A stretch of DNA of 64,000 nt. Source: Agarophyton chilense (Eukaryota > Rhodophyta > Florideophyceae > Gracilariales > Gracilariaceae). A model generated the notes under the pieces. The model saw only the letters and a list, made by a program, of their open reading frames with translations, was not told where the DNA came from and made no database searches. The DNA lies in NCBI GenBank assembly GCA_030374765.1, contig JARGXX010000068.1:4030001-4094000 (forward strand), read 5' to 3'. Positions 35,104 through 45,766 of the stretch are shown here, piece after piece. How positions within the stretch are numbered: position 1 is the first letter of the stretch; each line of letters starts with the position of its first letter. The position numbers and the translations under genes are program-made.

Positions 35104-36069
35104 GAAAAGGTTCAGAAGCTACAGTTTAAGACTTCACTGCATGACAAAGGAATAAGACAAAAGGGCTGTAACACCGCAAACGAAAGTATAAAGCTCAGGG
35201 TTGAAACGTGGGGAGCTGCAGAAACGTCACAGCAACTTGGTCGCAGCATATGCTAAAGTTCATGCAGACGCGGGGAATCGATAGAGGACGGTGATGGAAT
35301 GCTAAATGTGGCACGGGAGGGCGCCGACGACTCGAAGCGCATACATATGCTTATACATTCCCACTTGCCAGAGAGGTGGCTCAGTGCTCTCTGCTTCAGG
35401 TCACTCTGGTCAACAGTTCACGGCAGCGGCACACGCTCAAAGCGGTCTACGAGTTGGCTTGGCGCACTGCACCATGTCTGCAGGCAGTACGTGTGTTTCC
35501 CTGCTCCGTTTTGGGCGCTGCTTGCCAAATGATTGCTTTTGGTCAGCGCTGGTGATCCGAGCGGTGTGCAGCCCTCCATTTTGGAGCAGGTAGAAGGAGC
35601 AGATACTATTCCAGAGGGAAGAGCGCTTGCCTTCATTGCCACTTTCTTCTTCCTCTTCACTTGTATAATATCAATTTAGAGAAGAAGAAATCTTGGCGAC
35701 CTTCTGCGGACACATTTGACCCCGGCACGCCATGGCGGTCATCACCGACATCATGCAATAGTGTGTGTGCTCTAAAAACCTCCATCGCCCCGTTATCATT
35801 CTTCATCTTTGTGCTCTTTTTCGACGCCACCTTACCCTTGGCTCTTCCCCTGATCTCTGCAGATAATTTTGATCACAAATCCAGCCATGAACAGCGGCAG
35901 GGTGAAAAATCTCTCATGGACTCGTCTTCTTTCGCTGCCCGAGGTATCGCCTGCTGTTCTTGATTCCATCCTCTCACAGAATATCAAGACTTATGTTCAT
36001 CTCGTCGCCACCACTCTCATGGATCAGAAACTTCGTTCCCTTCAAAACTGGCGCGTTGAAACGTGCTCC
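35104..36069. other. Spacer and truncated open frame
   Basis: No complete gene. A plus-strand frame from 35887 (SWTRLLSLPEVSPAVLDSIL) reads to the junction with the Gag fragment at about 36070 and then runs into antisense sequence, so it looks cut by the rearrangement. Its family is unknown. Confidence 0.35.
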
Positions 36070-36915
36070 TTAGAACCCAAGTTGTACGTGCTCGCATTTC
36101 TCGTTTCGAACAAAAACCTTGCGGGGCGGAAAGGGAGAATACATGGGCGTGGGTGGTCCAGTGGTCCCTGTAGTTCCTTGGGAGGTATATGATGGGGGCG
36201 CAGACGAAGGAGCACTGAAATTGACCGCGAGGACATCTTCCGAGTCGGCATAATGGAGTGATGATTCCATGTGCGATTCCGTGGAGCTAACCAAATGGGC
36301 TTGGTTGAGTTTACGCAATGGAGTTGCGTATCCTATGGATAAGTCAGCATTCCGCCTGGAAGTCCTGTAAGTTTTGCCGTAACCACTGCCATAAGTAAGG
36401 AGCTGTTGGAAGGAGTATTGTGGGTTTTCCGTGTGGTAATTGAGGACATGTGTCCGAATGGCAGGGATTAATCCCGTGATGAAGTGACGTTTGAGCCGTC
36501 CTTTGGAGAATACGTTTCCAAATCGGTAAGCCTTCTTCCATAGGTCGTCTATGAAAGCCGATTCGGTCATATTGGAGCTCTGCCTAAAGGAAATTACTTC
36601 CTGGTGGGCATCCATGATGAATTCTTCCGTGGCATAAGTTTCCAAGACGTAATGAACAACCTGAGGGTATGACCTGAGGAGCTTCCGGTCTTGAGCATCC
36701 ACGAGGTCAGTTGTGCCAGATATCTTCGAAACCACTCGGTCACGCGCCTTTCATGTAAGGAAGAATTGAAAAAGGTACAGAGCGGCGCCCTCGTGGACAC
36801 CGTTCTGATCGCAGGCCGTACGGAACAAACTGAGAAACCTAAGGAAAGCAATGGGATCGGAACCCGAGAACTTGTCCGTATTGGTTAGTTGCATCCGTTT
36901 GGCCCACTTGACGAC
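36070..36915 (-). pseudogene. Retrotransposon Gag fragment
   Basis: The minus-strand frame holds a Retrotrans_gag-like domain: FSGSDPIAFLRFLSLF, then DLVDAQDRKLLRSYPQVVHYVL, then FGNVFSKGRLKRHFITGL. An in-frame TGA lies near 36753. The C-terminal part is Pro/Thr-rich, without a recognisable zinc knuckle before the frame ends at 36070. It is joined head to head with an RT fragment on the plus strand at about 36915, so it is no longer part of an intact element. Confidence 0.7.
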
Positions 36916-37217
36916 TCTTCGAGCAACCAGTCCGAATGGGCAAGTCTTCTTGTCCTCTTGGGGAAGATAGATGGCGCCGTCAGGTTCTGTGTTGACTACA
37001 GGAAGCTGAATGCAGTAACCAAGAGGGACTCATACCCGATACCCTGCATGGATGACTGCCTGGATTACTTAGGCGAAGCTGTCGTATTTCCTACACTGTA
37101 CGCTAACTCTGGATATTTTCAAATCCCTTTGGCCGAAGATGAGAGAGCGCTGACAACCCTCACCTCCCATGAAGGTCTGTTCAGACTTACTCGCATGCTC
37201 TTTGGTTTAAAGAATGC
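36916..37217 (+). pseudogene. Ty3/gypsy reverse transcriptase fragment
   Basis: Encodes the start of a gypsy RT: SEWASLLVLL, VRFCVDYRKLNAVTKRDSYP, YANSGYFQIPLAEDE and RMLFGLKNA. It matches the same region of the gypsy element at 62.8-63.1 kb (VDYRKLNAVTVRD). The match stops abruptly at about 37217 before the catalytic YxDD; the frame then continues to 37629 in unrelated Arg/Pro-rich sequence. Confidence 0.75.
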
Positions 37218-37963
37218 ACTAAAGCCTCAAAGACCGTCAGAAGAGAAGAAGCCAATGGACCGTCTCGGCAACGCGACGCGAGGAATGCGCCGGCGATGCA
37301 CCTATGGCCAGCGCTCACAGCGCGTGGGCGTTTCAGTCCTTCGGCAAACTAATTGTCCTCCTGCGCCAGTGGTCAGCTCACGCTTCCCCGCATCCCCGCA
37401 GGCGATGAAGACTCGACGTCCCGTCGCGCCCAATTGTACCGGCAGCAACGAATTGCTCGCGTCCCCTCGTTCAATCATGAAGCCATCTAGACTTCGCCGT
37501 GACGGCCGAATCCTGAGAAGGGAGATATGTGAAAGAACGATGACAACGGTTGAGCTCTGTAAGCCGCCGGGCCCTGAAGGATCTTACAGACGACATGTGG
37601 ACGGGCTGACTTCGGCTGGGCTCATTTAGATTATTAATTTATTTTAATTAGTGTAATAGATTAGCATTACAGTGCCAGGGAGATCCCATCGCCTCACCAG
37701 TACTATTTACATGTCTCGAGTGCCGCTTCTCCCTTAGAGTAAGGTAGGCACCGTTAGGATACTAAATAACCCTCTTTGTTATATTAGTTCTACCAGTCGG
37801 TCTTCAAGCCATCGTTTCCGTAGCTCTAACCTGTAGGACTACGCAGTAAACGCCAGCCCATTGCAACAAGTACTCTGGGAGTGCCGCCGTTAAGGATTAG
37901 AACCTTAGGACCCGCTCTACCACGCTACCACCGATCGAGACTCGTACGCTGACCCACCCGTCA
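37218..37963. other. Unassigned sequence upstream of the DIRS-like frame
   Basis: Begins with GC-rich sequence that stays open in the frame of the broken RT (to 37629) but shows no domain. Then follows about 330 bp of non-coding sequence including a tRNA-like promoter motif at 37894-37927. It may be the 5' end of the retroelement that follows. Confidence 0.3.
37894..37927 (-). promoter_or_regulatory. tRNA-like A-box and B-box pair
   Basis: On the minus strand TAGCGTGGTAGAGC (37927-37914) resembles an RNA polymerase III A box, and GGTTCTAATCC (37904-37894) matches the B-box consensus; the latter sits in a perfect 5-bp stem with a 7-nt loop. The spacing is too short for a whole tRNA (no anticodon arm), so it is a tRNA-derived remnant or chance. 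Confidence 0.3.
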
Positions 37964-40184
37964 TTGCGTTACAAGACTCCCCAAACTCTTCCCCCTTCCT
38001 CTACAAAACTCCATCAACCCAAATGCCTTGGTCGCGCCCGCGATCAGTCATCTCAACTACCTGTTCGAATCACGCAGCACACATCCCCTCCCTCCCTTCC
38101 CACCTGCAAACGTAAACAACAAAAATTCAGCACTCTACCCACCTCAAGCACAACAAGCGTGTCTGCTTTCAATTCAAACGATACTTCTCCCTTTGGCGAC
38201 TTTGGTCGGGACCACGCTTGAGAAAAACATCGCTAACACTGCCTCGCTTAGCCCCCTGCAGCAAGTTACAAATGTGTATGCAGCCTTTGACTCCGAAATC
38301 CTCCTCCCACTATCCGAGCCTGGCGCGTTTGTGCACGTGGACCCAGACCTCCTCGACCTTCCCGAACATCCTTCTGAGACCAAACAATACTCATGCGTGC
38401 ACAAACGGCCCTCGGAATCGCAGAAATTATTCCTCTCAGATCAAGTGAGAACTTTCCTCTTACCCCTGAAGAAAGCCCTGATATCAACAATCCCACCCAA
38501 GCCACGAATATACAGCTCAGAAACAAACTACTCACGCCTTCTGCATCAAATGCATAATATTGGCCTCCTCTCATGGTCACTAGTCTCTATAGAGTCCGAA
38601 GCAGACAAGAAACTATGGGACTTTTTGATCCTTACCATCTTTGCCATCACGAAGTCAGAGATAAAACAGAGACTCATCAGCTGGCCACGTCTCCAGAATA
38701 CCTTCATGCCAGACCCGCCTTATACACCCATGCCGACCCCAAACCTCTTCAAAACCATACGCCAAACGAAAAAGCCCCTCGCGTCCATCTTTCTTGACAT
38801 TGCAAACATGTTCCACACCATACGTCTTCCCCCATGGCTTGCAAAACTTTTCCCACTTCGGCCATTATGTTTCGAAAACTTGCCTGGCCCCCTCCAGAGG
38901 AAAATCGAGGCATCACTCCGAAAGAGACCAAAACAAATACATCTCGTCCGACCGATGCAACGAACGCTTCCTATGGGGTTAAAATGGGTTGTGCATATCA
39001 CACATTACCTCGTAGCTTCCGCATTACGAGATGCGTACTCAAGTGTCTGCCCGCGTCTTCCGCCTTCTTATCCCCGATATATTCCTTCGCTCTCACCCTC
39101 GCACACGGCAAACATCCTGTCTAAGCACTCCGTACTCCTCCTTCACATTATAGACGACGTGAACATTATTTTCGCAGGATAGGACCCCCTTCTAGTACAA
39201 GAGGTGCATTCAGAAACCCTCCTTTTTCTGCAACGTCGTTATCTTCCTCTGAAATGGGCAAAATCGTCTCCCCTTGGACAGCTCAAAGTCAGAAAAACTA
39301 AATGCATCGGATGGATCTGGAACCCCCAAACAGGGCTCATCGCCCCACCACAACACAAATTGGCCGACACAGTACTTTCCCTGAAGAGAGCATACACTGC
39401 GTTGAGAAGCGAACCGATGCCACCCATTCCAGCGCATACACTTTCCGCTCTTCAGCGGATTATCGGGAAGGCCGTTTGGCTCGCTATGGAAAGCCGCCCT
39501 ATACTGTCCACACTCTTCAATACCTTCAACCTTCTGAACCCCCAAGCGCAAAGGCAGCTACCACACAAAGCCGCGGAAGAACTGTGGCATCTTTCTAACC
39601 TACTCCCACTCTCCCGTTTTTCAATGTAAATGCAGTGGACCCCCTTAGTCGTCACTTTGGATGCCTCGAAGTAGAATTTTGCTGTTGTGTATGCTACGGT
39701 GGACCCCAAGATCATCGAACAGTTATGGGATTCCTGCCTACGGAATAAGGACTTCAAAGCGAATAAAGGCTTTGCAATACCTGACAAAATATTGGAAAGA
39801 GACGCGAACGACGACGCGCGGAACGAATCAGTAGGAAACAAACTACGAAATCCGCACGTTGAAAGCTTCCTCAAATATTCAAATTGGAATGCAGCTTTTT
39901 CCCACCGATGGCGGCACGACGAGCAAATTAACATCTTCGAAGGGTGTACAGATCTTTTGGCACTACGGTGGTTAATACCTCGCTGTTTGATGGGACAAAT
40001 AGTGCTCATCTTTTCCAACTCCACTGCAGTCGTTGGCCCCCTAACCAAAGGCCGTTCTGCGAACGCGACGCTTAATCACATCGCAAGGAAATTCGGCGCA
40101 GCAGGCATGGCGGCCGACGTAAATCCCATATTGGCTTTCATCCACACATCAACAAACCCCGCCGATGCACCATCACGATCATAG
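37964..40184 (+). pseudogene. DIRS/Ngaro-like reverse transcriptase-RNase H, three in-frame stops
   Basis: One plus-strand frame runs unbroken in phase with stops only at TAG 39180-39182, TAA 39627-39629 and TAG 39672-39674. RT motifs: SIFLDIANMFHTIRLP, MGLKWVVHITHYL and the catalytic IIDDVNIIFAG. Then KCIGWIWNPQTGLI and the connection region, then RNase H: VVTLDASK, TDLLALRWLIPR, IFSNSTAVVGPLTKG and FIHTSTNPADAPSRS. The layout and the NPADAPSR ending resemble the RT-RNase H of tyrosine-recombinase retroelements, not gypsy. No recombinase or integrase was found nearby, so the element is incomplete. Stops make it inactive. Confidence 0.65.
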
Positions 40185-41143
40185 ACCAAAACGCCAAAGT
40201 GCTACTCCACTGAAAACTGTATAGGTCTTGGTTCAGTGGGTATCCACAGAAATAATCGCGAAGAGCCCGTGTCACCTTGCGAGCGACAATTCTTAGAAAA
40301 GAAGAGAGTGTGCGGAAAGCAGCCAGGTGTGCCTGAACATTGAGGATAATACGTGTATTCACGAGGCGGATGTCCAGATGCGACAGTACGTGATGCACAC
40401 TAGATCGGCTCTATAACCCTTGTGACAACACAATAACCAGGTAACAGTAGAGAAAACAACACAAACATACAGAAAGCTGTAGAAAACGGGCGGTAATTGC
40501 GCAACAGTAGAGGGTATCCTCGGAACAAGAGCTATAGCTCAGAACGGTTAAAAACTGATACTATAGGCGCCTCTTTGTGGTAAACCACTTTAGGAGTTTT
40601 AGGACTGACCAAGATGGTGTTTAGGTTGGTTGGTTGTTGGTTGGCCTTTGCCGTCCTCACCTGGGCCTTGCGCCCTTTAATGTTCCAAGGGGCAAAGCAA
40701 CTACTGTACAGTAAGGTATACACGTGGCATGCCACTACATAGTTATCTAAATAATACCAAATAAAATATTTGGTGATGGCATCTCACAGTGTACACTAAA
40801 AACAGTACTTCCTAATTAAATTTCTCCTGTCCTAATCTTTCCATGAAATAATTCTTCTCATAACTTCTCGTAATCGAGTATAGCCCAAGCAATAGCTTAT
40901 GAATGCCGTATCGCTACTTCGTAGTATTTTTGAACGGTCGAACTCAGGTGCATCCAGAATGCTACATATCCCCCCCGTTAAGAGCGGAGCCCCCGCGACA
41001 CATTGTCTGTAAAAACAATCGCAGCGCGCTTCTCGGACGTTCCCATTCTTCTTTTCGTATCAAAACCTTGTGTTTTCCCACTCCACCTTGCGGTCATCTC
41101 GCTATTCCATCCTTCAAGCTTTTCTTGTATCCGACATCTCGCG
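40185..41143. other. Non-coding, possible retroelement terminal sequence
   Basis: No domain-bearing frame. Contains TG-rich simple sequence (GGTTGGTTGGTTGTTGGTTGG near 40625) and AT-rich sequence up to 40900. It could be a long terminal repeat or leader, but no matching copy lies in this window to define its edges. Confidence 0.3.
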
Positions 41144-42002
41144 ATGAGCAACCTTCCGTCTCACGTGGTCAATCAACCCACGTCCTATGATGATCTCGAC
41201 AACCCTCGGTTTCAGCAGACTTCTGCGCCGCCTAGAGGTTCCACTCCACTCTCCCGAACTGTCCCTTTGCCGCAATCGGCTTCCAGTCCTGGTCCTGCAT
41301 ACCTTTCCTCCAGAGCAGCTGTTCTGCAACCTGCGTCCTCCTCAGTTCAGAGGTTCCCACATTACGCGGACTTCGTCGGCCAAGACCCCCTGCAGCACTC
41401 TGCATTATACGGGCGAGCACCTTGGGTTTTCCCTGCGGCGGTCCGCGACGAAGCTCTGATGATCATTATGTGGTCGCCGGTCGCCTTCCCGATAGTATCC
41501 CATGGCATGCGTTGTTTACAACAGATTCGTTGAGCCATTGAACCGTCCCAAACAATGCGATCAGTCGCTTGGGAAACTAGAGCTTGCTCGAGGCGCGCGA
41601 ACGGTTCACCCGTCTGGTGTACCAGCGATTACGCCGCATCATCGGCTGGGTGCCTCTCAATGAGGATTAGCAATTCGATACCTGGTGTGCCAGAACAAAT
41701 GGAGAGGTTTACTCGTATGTCGAGAACCTAGCGGCTTTGGATGTCCAAAGGTGGCGCGGTGTTCGTGGAGTATCCAACGGGGTCCTCTGTTACGATAATA
41801 CTCAATTACGCGCGGAATTCCGCTATCTCCGTAAACGGGATAATCCGTATTGGGAATTCCCCCGGTGGGAACGCCGTACCAGATCTTGACTGGAATACTT
41901 GGTTCCATACAAGATGCTCAAAGTGGACAGAATTCGGTATAACTCGCGTGTCAGGCGCTACGTCTGTGTTCTCGGAATGCTCGATAAGTGTGCTAGATAG
42001 CT
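41144..42002 (+). pseudogene. Unidentified decayed gene left of the giant element
   Basis: A frame from ATG 41144 gives a Pro/Ser-rich N-terminus (SSPGPAYLSSRAA) and ends at TGA 41531. After a frameshift a second coding-like frame runs from about 41581 to 42000 with TAG near 41668 and TGA near 41887, rich in Arg/Tyr/Trp (for example EFRYLRKRDNPYWEFPRWE). Together they look like one broken gene of about 280 residues. I do not recognise the family; a retroelement Gag is possible. Confidence 0.35.
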
Positions 42003-42215
42003 AGTTTTGCAAATAAAAAGCCAAAAAATCAAAGATTTTTGCAGATTGCGCTAGTTCGGCACCTGAACAAAAAGATTTTTGGAAATAAGAACTCCATGCA
42101 TCTTAGTGTTTTGACCACTTAATGCAGTTTAATCTGCATTTGCAGTTTACTGGTCACTTTTGACCGCTCTAGGTGGAGATCCATACCAAGGCAGTCGTCA
42201 GTGCCTTCTACCTCA

Positions 42216-42716
42216 TTACTGGCCCTTTTGCTTACTAGGCTCCAGCGTTCCACCGGGAGGATATTTGAGGTTGAAGAAGTCCACCACCGCATTCTCAACC
42301 TCGTCCACCTCCCCACTGCTCAAGTTCCTCACACCCGGCTGCCCCACCACACACACATTCCCACCCTTCTTCTCCACATCCTTACCAACCCTCCTCTTCT
42401 TCAGCCGACTCTCTCCGACTCCTACCCCTTTCCATTCCTCTCTCCCCTTCTTCATCCCAGCCGGCTCCCCGCGTCTCCCTGGCGTCACCGGCGACCCTTT
42501 CGCTCTCCCCCTCTCCTCTCCTACCTCCTTCAACACCTTCCGCGCACCCCAAATCTCCCCCACCCCTTCCATGTGCACTTCCAACACCTTCACACGCCTC
42601 TTCAGTTCCTCATTCTCCCTCCACAGCTTCCCCATCTCCGGCCCCATGGGGATCCGCTCGATATCGCCAACGCCCGCGAAAGCTATCGACAAGAGCCACC
42701 GCAAGCGCAAGCGCAC
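42216..42716 (-). CDS. Small basic coiled-coil protein
   Basis: A 166-residue minus-strand frame, uninterrupted, Gly/Lys/Arg-rich. Residues about 28-65 form a heptad-like segment (LWRENEELKRRVKVLEVHM) typical of a leucine-zipper coiled coil. The C-terminus (EVDEVENAVVDFFNLKYPP) is acidic and then aromatic. The opposite strand also stays open here because of the strong strand bias; I prefer this frame because of the coiled coil. The start at 42716 is uncertain. Function unknown; a DNA-binding or structural partner of the element's other proteins is conceivable. Confidence 0.4.
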   Translation of the reverse strand: MRLRLRWLLSIAFAGVGDIERIPMGPEMGKLWRENEELKRRVKVLEVHMEGVGEIWGARKVLKEVGEERGRAKGSPVTPGRRGEPAGMKKGREEWKGVGVGESRLKKRRVGKDVEKKGGNVCVVGQPGVRNLSSGEVDEVENAVVDFFNLKYPPGGTLEPSKQKGQ

Positions 42717-43259
42717 TCACCTTAGTGCGGCCAGTAGTACCCGCAGCCTCCCACACAGCACCCCCCCTCGAAAATCCTCTCGCCCACCTCCGGCCTTTTA
42801 TCTCCTTTTTTTTGACCCGCTTTTCGCGCGCGCTCGCCCAATTTCAGTACCCTCGTACACCCCTGCATCTACGCTCCGGATGCCCTTCACCCCACTCATT
42901 GCTCACTCACACACTACCATCCATATTCCTACACCTTCTATCATGTTCAGCGCTCCCTCACTACTCTCAATTTCATAGCCTTCTCATTTATAATAAATCA
43001 CACTCATTCGTAACACAAACCGCCGATTACTCATAAGCCCTCTTTCCCGTTATGACTTCCATAACAACACACAATCCTACACTTTTAACACGATAAACCC
43101 CATTCAATATCATAAATCTAACCTCCTTCCCAAAAACCCCTAACACCCATTCCTCCACAACCATACTCCTTCTCTATTTAATCACATCTCCACATTCGCC
43201 ACCCCCACCACTTCTTCAATTCCAAGCACACCGCACTCCAAACACCTTTCGCAATCAAC
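42717..43259. other. Leader region between divergent genes
   Basis: Pyrimidine-rich plus strand without a convincing gene. It must contain the promoters of the leftward coiled-coil gene and the rightward gene at 43260. Confidence 0.4.
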
Positions 43260-44084
43260 ATGACTGACTCTCTCACTGCCATCCCTTGCACCTCCGACCC
43301 AGCCGTTATTGTCGGCAGAGGCCGAATCGGCACTTTGCTTCGCAACAACGGCACCCCACAAGATGCTTTTCTCTCAACTCAAGAATTCATTTCCGCGCAA
43401 TACATCCCCGACGGCCCCATTTTCTTCTGCGGCAGAAATCATTCACTCGAAGACGTCATTCAATTCTGCCCTTCCTCCCGCAGAGAGGATCTGGTCTTCC
43501 TTCAGAACGGAAACATTCTCCCTCTTCTTTCAACCTATGGGCTCCAAAACTGCACCAAAGCCGTTCTCTTCCTCGCCGTCCCCTCCCTTAACACACCCCC
43601 CGAGGACGGTGTCACCCTCCTCAGTTCCCATGGTCTCACAACTGCCACCTGCAAATAGGCTTCCGCACTCGCCAATCGCCTCAGTACCGCAGGCCTCACT
43701 TGTCATGTCGTCGACCAGCCCTCCTTCTTTAAAGCTTACTACGAAAAACTCGTATGGATATCAGCTTTTAATCTCGTCGGCTCCTCTTATGGCTTTATCA
43801 CAATGCACGAAGTTGCAGTACAACACCGCACAGTCGTTTGAACCATAATGAAAGAGCTCCTCGCCATCGTCACATCCGAAACAGGAATCGCCTACAATAC
43901 AACAGAAACACTCCAAAAACTTCTGGCCCACGGAAAAACACTTACACAGTTCCCCACCTCGTTCTCAGACTTTGAGTTCCGGAACGTCTACTTCTACAAC
44001 GTTTCTAACGCCCAAAAATCCATTGGAAACCGTGACCCCGCCCCTTTCCATACGAACTTCTTGAACGTCCTCCTCAATGGGTAG
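43260..44084 (+). pseudogene. Ketopantoate-reductase-like (ApbA/PanE) Rossmann protein, two in-frame stops
   Basis: One frame of 275 codons from ATG 43260 (context AACATGAC) to TAG 44082, cut by TAG 43656-43658 and TGA 43839-43841 with no frameshift. The N-terminus has a dinucleotide-binding turn, AVIVGRGRIGTLL. After the first stop, FFKAYYEKLVWISAFNLVGS resembles the Lys...Asn helix of the ketopantoate reductase C-terminal domain. In the family these enzymes use NADPH to reduce ketopantoate; many distant members have unknown substrates. Such a metabolic oxidoreductase is unexpected as transposon cargo. Assignment is moderate. Confidence 0.5.
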
Positions 44085-44499
44085 TACTTCATTCATATAC
44101 CCCTTCCAATAAAAACAAGTCCTCCTTTCTAAAGCATATGTCCATCTCCTTCGCTGCCTCTATAAAGACTGCTATCCGCACGACACCACGTCAGAATATA
44201 TGAAACGATATTAAGATTTGCTTCGCACATCACAAATCATCACTACAACCACTCTTCATAAATCTTCCAGCTTTGCAATTAACTCTGTACCCAATAACCG
44301 CTCCTACAGCCTATCAAAGGTTTTCATTCATAACAATTATTCATACTCCGCAACAGAGATGCGGCAACAACCTAACAACTACTTTGATCACTACATATAT
44401 ATATCCACCGATGACCACCCTACTTCATTGCGCTCAACATACTGTATCCAGTCCCTCACAAATACCTTTCTACACAACACTCTCCTCTCCTTCTCAAGC

Positions 44500-44844
44500 A
44501 TGCAGCGCTACGAAGCACGTCTTTCCCTACCACCTGGTTCTTCTGTCCAATTCTCAGCAGCTGTGGATATTCTTCCACAACGAACGGTTATCACCATCGA
44601 CGAAGTCCTTCAAATCAAACTTCCAACCACCCAGAATGTGGTCGAAGTCAGAGGGTTCCAGAATCATATCACCAACGAGCTCATGGACGAGATTCGTGAC
44701 ATTTGTACGACCACCAGGAGGCTCCCCACTCGCAACTCCCTACAGCAGCAAGATACTCTGAAACAACTGTTCAAAGAGCGGTATCATATCGTTACCTATG
44801 TGCAGCGTACAAGGAAGACTAGCAAACCGGAACGCCTTTACTAA
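44500..44844 (+). CDS. Hypothetical protein, 114 residues
   Basis: I start at ATG 44500 since upstream codons of the longer frame (from 44218) look non-coding and a TATA-like run (ATATATATAT) lies near 44395. The protein has an alternating strand pattern at the start (RTVITIDEVLQIKLPTTQNV) and a charged helical end. No known domain. It lies between the ketopantoate-reductase-like gene and the membrane protein, all on the plus strand. Confidence 0.4.
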   Translation: MQRYEARLSLPPGSSVQFSAAVDILPQRTVITIDEVLQIKLPTTQNVVEVRGFQNHITNELMDEIRDICTTTRRLPTRNSLQQQDTLKQLFKERYHIVTYVQRTRKTSKPERLY

Positions 44845-44989
44845 GATGTTCAGTTAGCAAACACTCCTCACATCGACCTTAACGTTCACAATCACACTAA
44901 CTACACTCTTCGGAGTTAGAGACCCAGCTCTGCAATATACACTTCCATTCAGATTCAACTCTCTCCTTCGGTTCATTCTCATAACGCTA

Positions 44990-45685
44990 TTGAGATGTTC
45001 TATCCAAAGCCTGCTACACATTCTCATAATCAAAGGAGGCGTACAATGTATAAACGCGTTATACGGGTCTCTACAAACTACGCCGTTCAATCCAAACCAG
45101 CGATATACCTGGAAGAAACGAGCCTTTCTAGAATTCGGGGCTCTACTCCTTACTCTACTCACCCCCCTCAACGCCATACTTTTCCTCGTTCACCGCTTCA
45201 TTCCAGTCAGCGGTACCCTTTCATCAGACTTGAAGACAAATTGTATCGCCTTCTCCACAGGAGGGGCCGCAGTTGGCGCTTTGGCATATCTTCTCCAGCT
45301 TGTTTCTATATCCTTCTTTCCAGAGTCCTATCTTAACACAAAGTTCACAATGACCCCGGAACCACGGAGAACCTCTTTTATGAACCTCGTGCTTGGCGCC
45401 CTCTCCCACTCTTTTCAACAGGCTTTATTCATATCCAGTCCGGATGTAACCTTCCGACTACTCGGTATGAGGCTATCGGCATGCACTTTCGCTGCACTCT
45501 CTGCAACCGCCCTCTCCACCTCTCGCATTGAGGGACCTGGTGTTCCTATACTGATTGGTAACACAGTGGATGTCGTAATCCTGATATCTTCGACAGTTGT
45601 CATTCACTATAAAAAAGAGAAAGCAAGTGCTATTCTCACGCGTTTCAATCCAGTTGTTCAGGAGTTTCTACTGAAAGACGACTGA
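44990..45685 (+). CDS. Hypothetical membrane protein
   Basis: 231 residues, uninterrupted. Hydrophobic segments occur at about residues 48-68 (FGALLLTLLTPLNAILFLV), 88-108 (STGGAAVGALAYLLQLVSI) and 185-205 (PILIGNTVDVVILISSTVVI), with weaker ones between. The C-terminus is charged (KKEKASAILTRF). I do not recognise the family. The stop lies about 80 bp from the end of the convergent gene at 45767. Confidence 0.45.
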   Translation: MRCSIQSLLHILIIKGGVQCINALYGSLQTTPFNPNQRYTWKKRAFLEFGALLLTLLTPLNAILFLVHRFIPVSGTLSSDLKTNCIAFSTGGAAVGALAYLLQLVSISFFPESYLNTKFTMTPEPRRTSFMNLVLGALSHSFQQALFISSPDVTFRLLGMRLSACTFAALSATALSTSRIEGPGVPILIGNTVDVVILISSTVVIHYKKEKASAILTRFNPVVQEFLLKDD

Positions 45686-45766
45686 TCACTATTACAAGAA
45701 AAGGGGACTACTCCACATATTACCTCAAATTGTAGTCTTTATTGTTCAATAGGTAACAGATACTAT

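Noticed and set aside
37894-37927. Amber-suppressor tRNA (anticodon loop reading CTA)
   Set aside because: The stem-loop first looked like an anticodon arm, but the loop fits the T-arm/B-box consensus and no acceptor stem or anticodon arm exists.
42160-42978. 272-residue plus-strand open frame rich in Ser/Pro/Thr
   Set aside because: It is the antisense shadow of the coiled-coil gene and reflects the strand bias; its composition is that of translated CT-rich DNA without domain or Met context.
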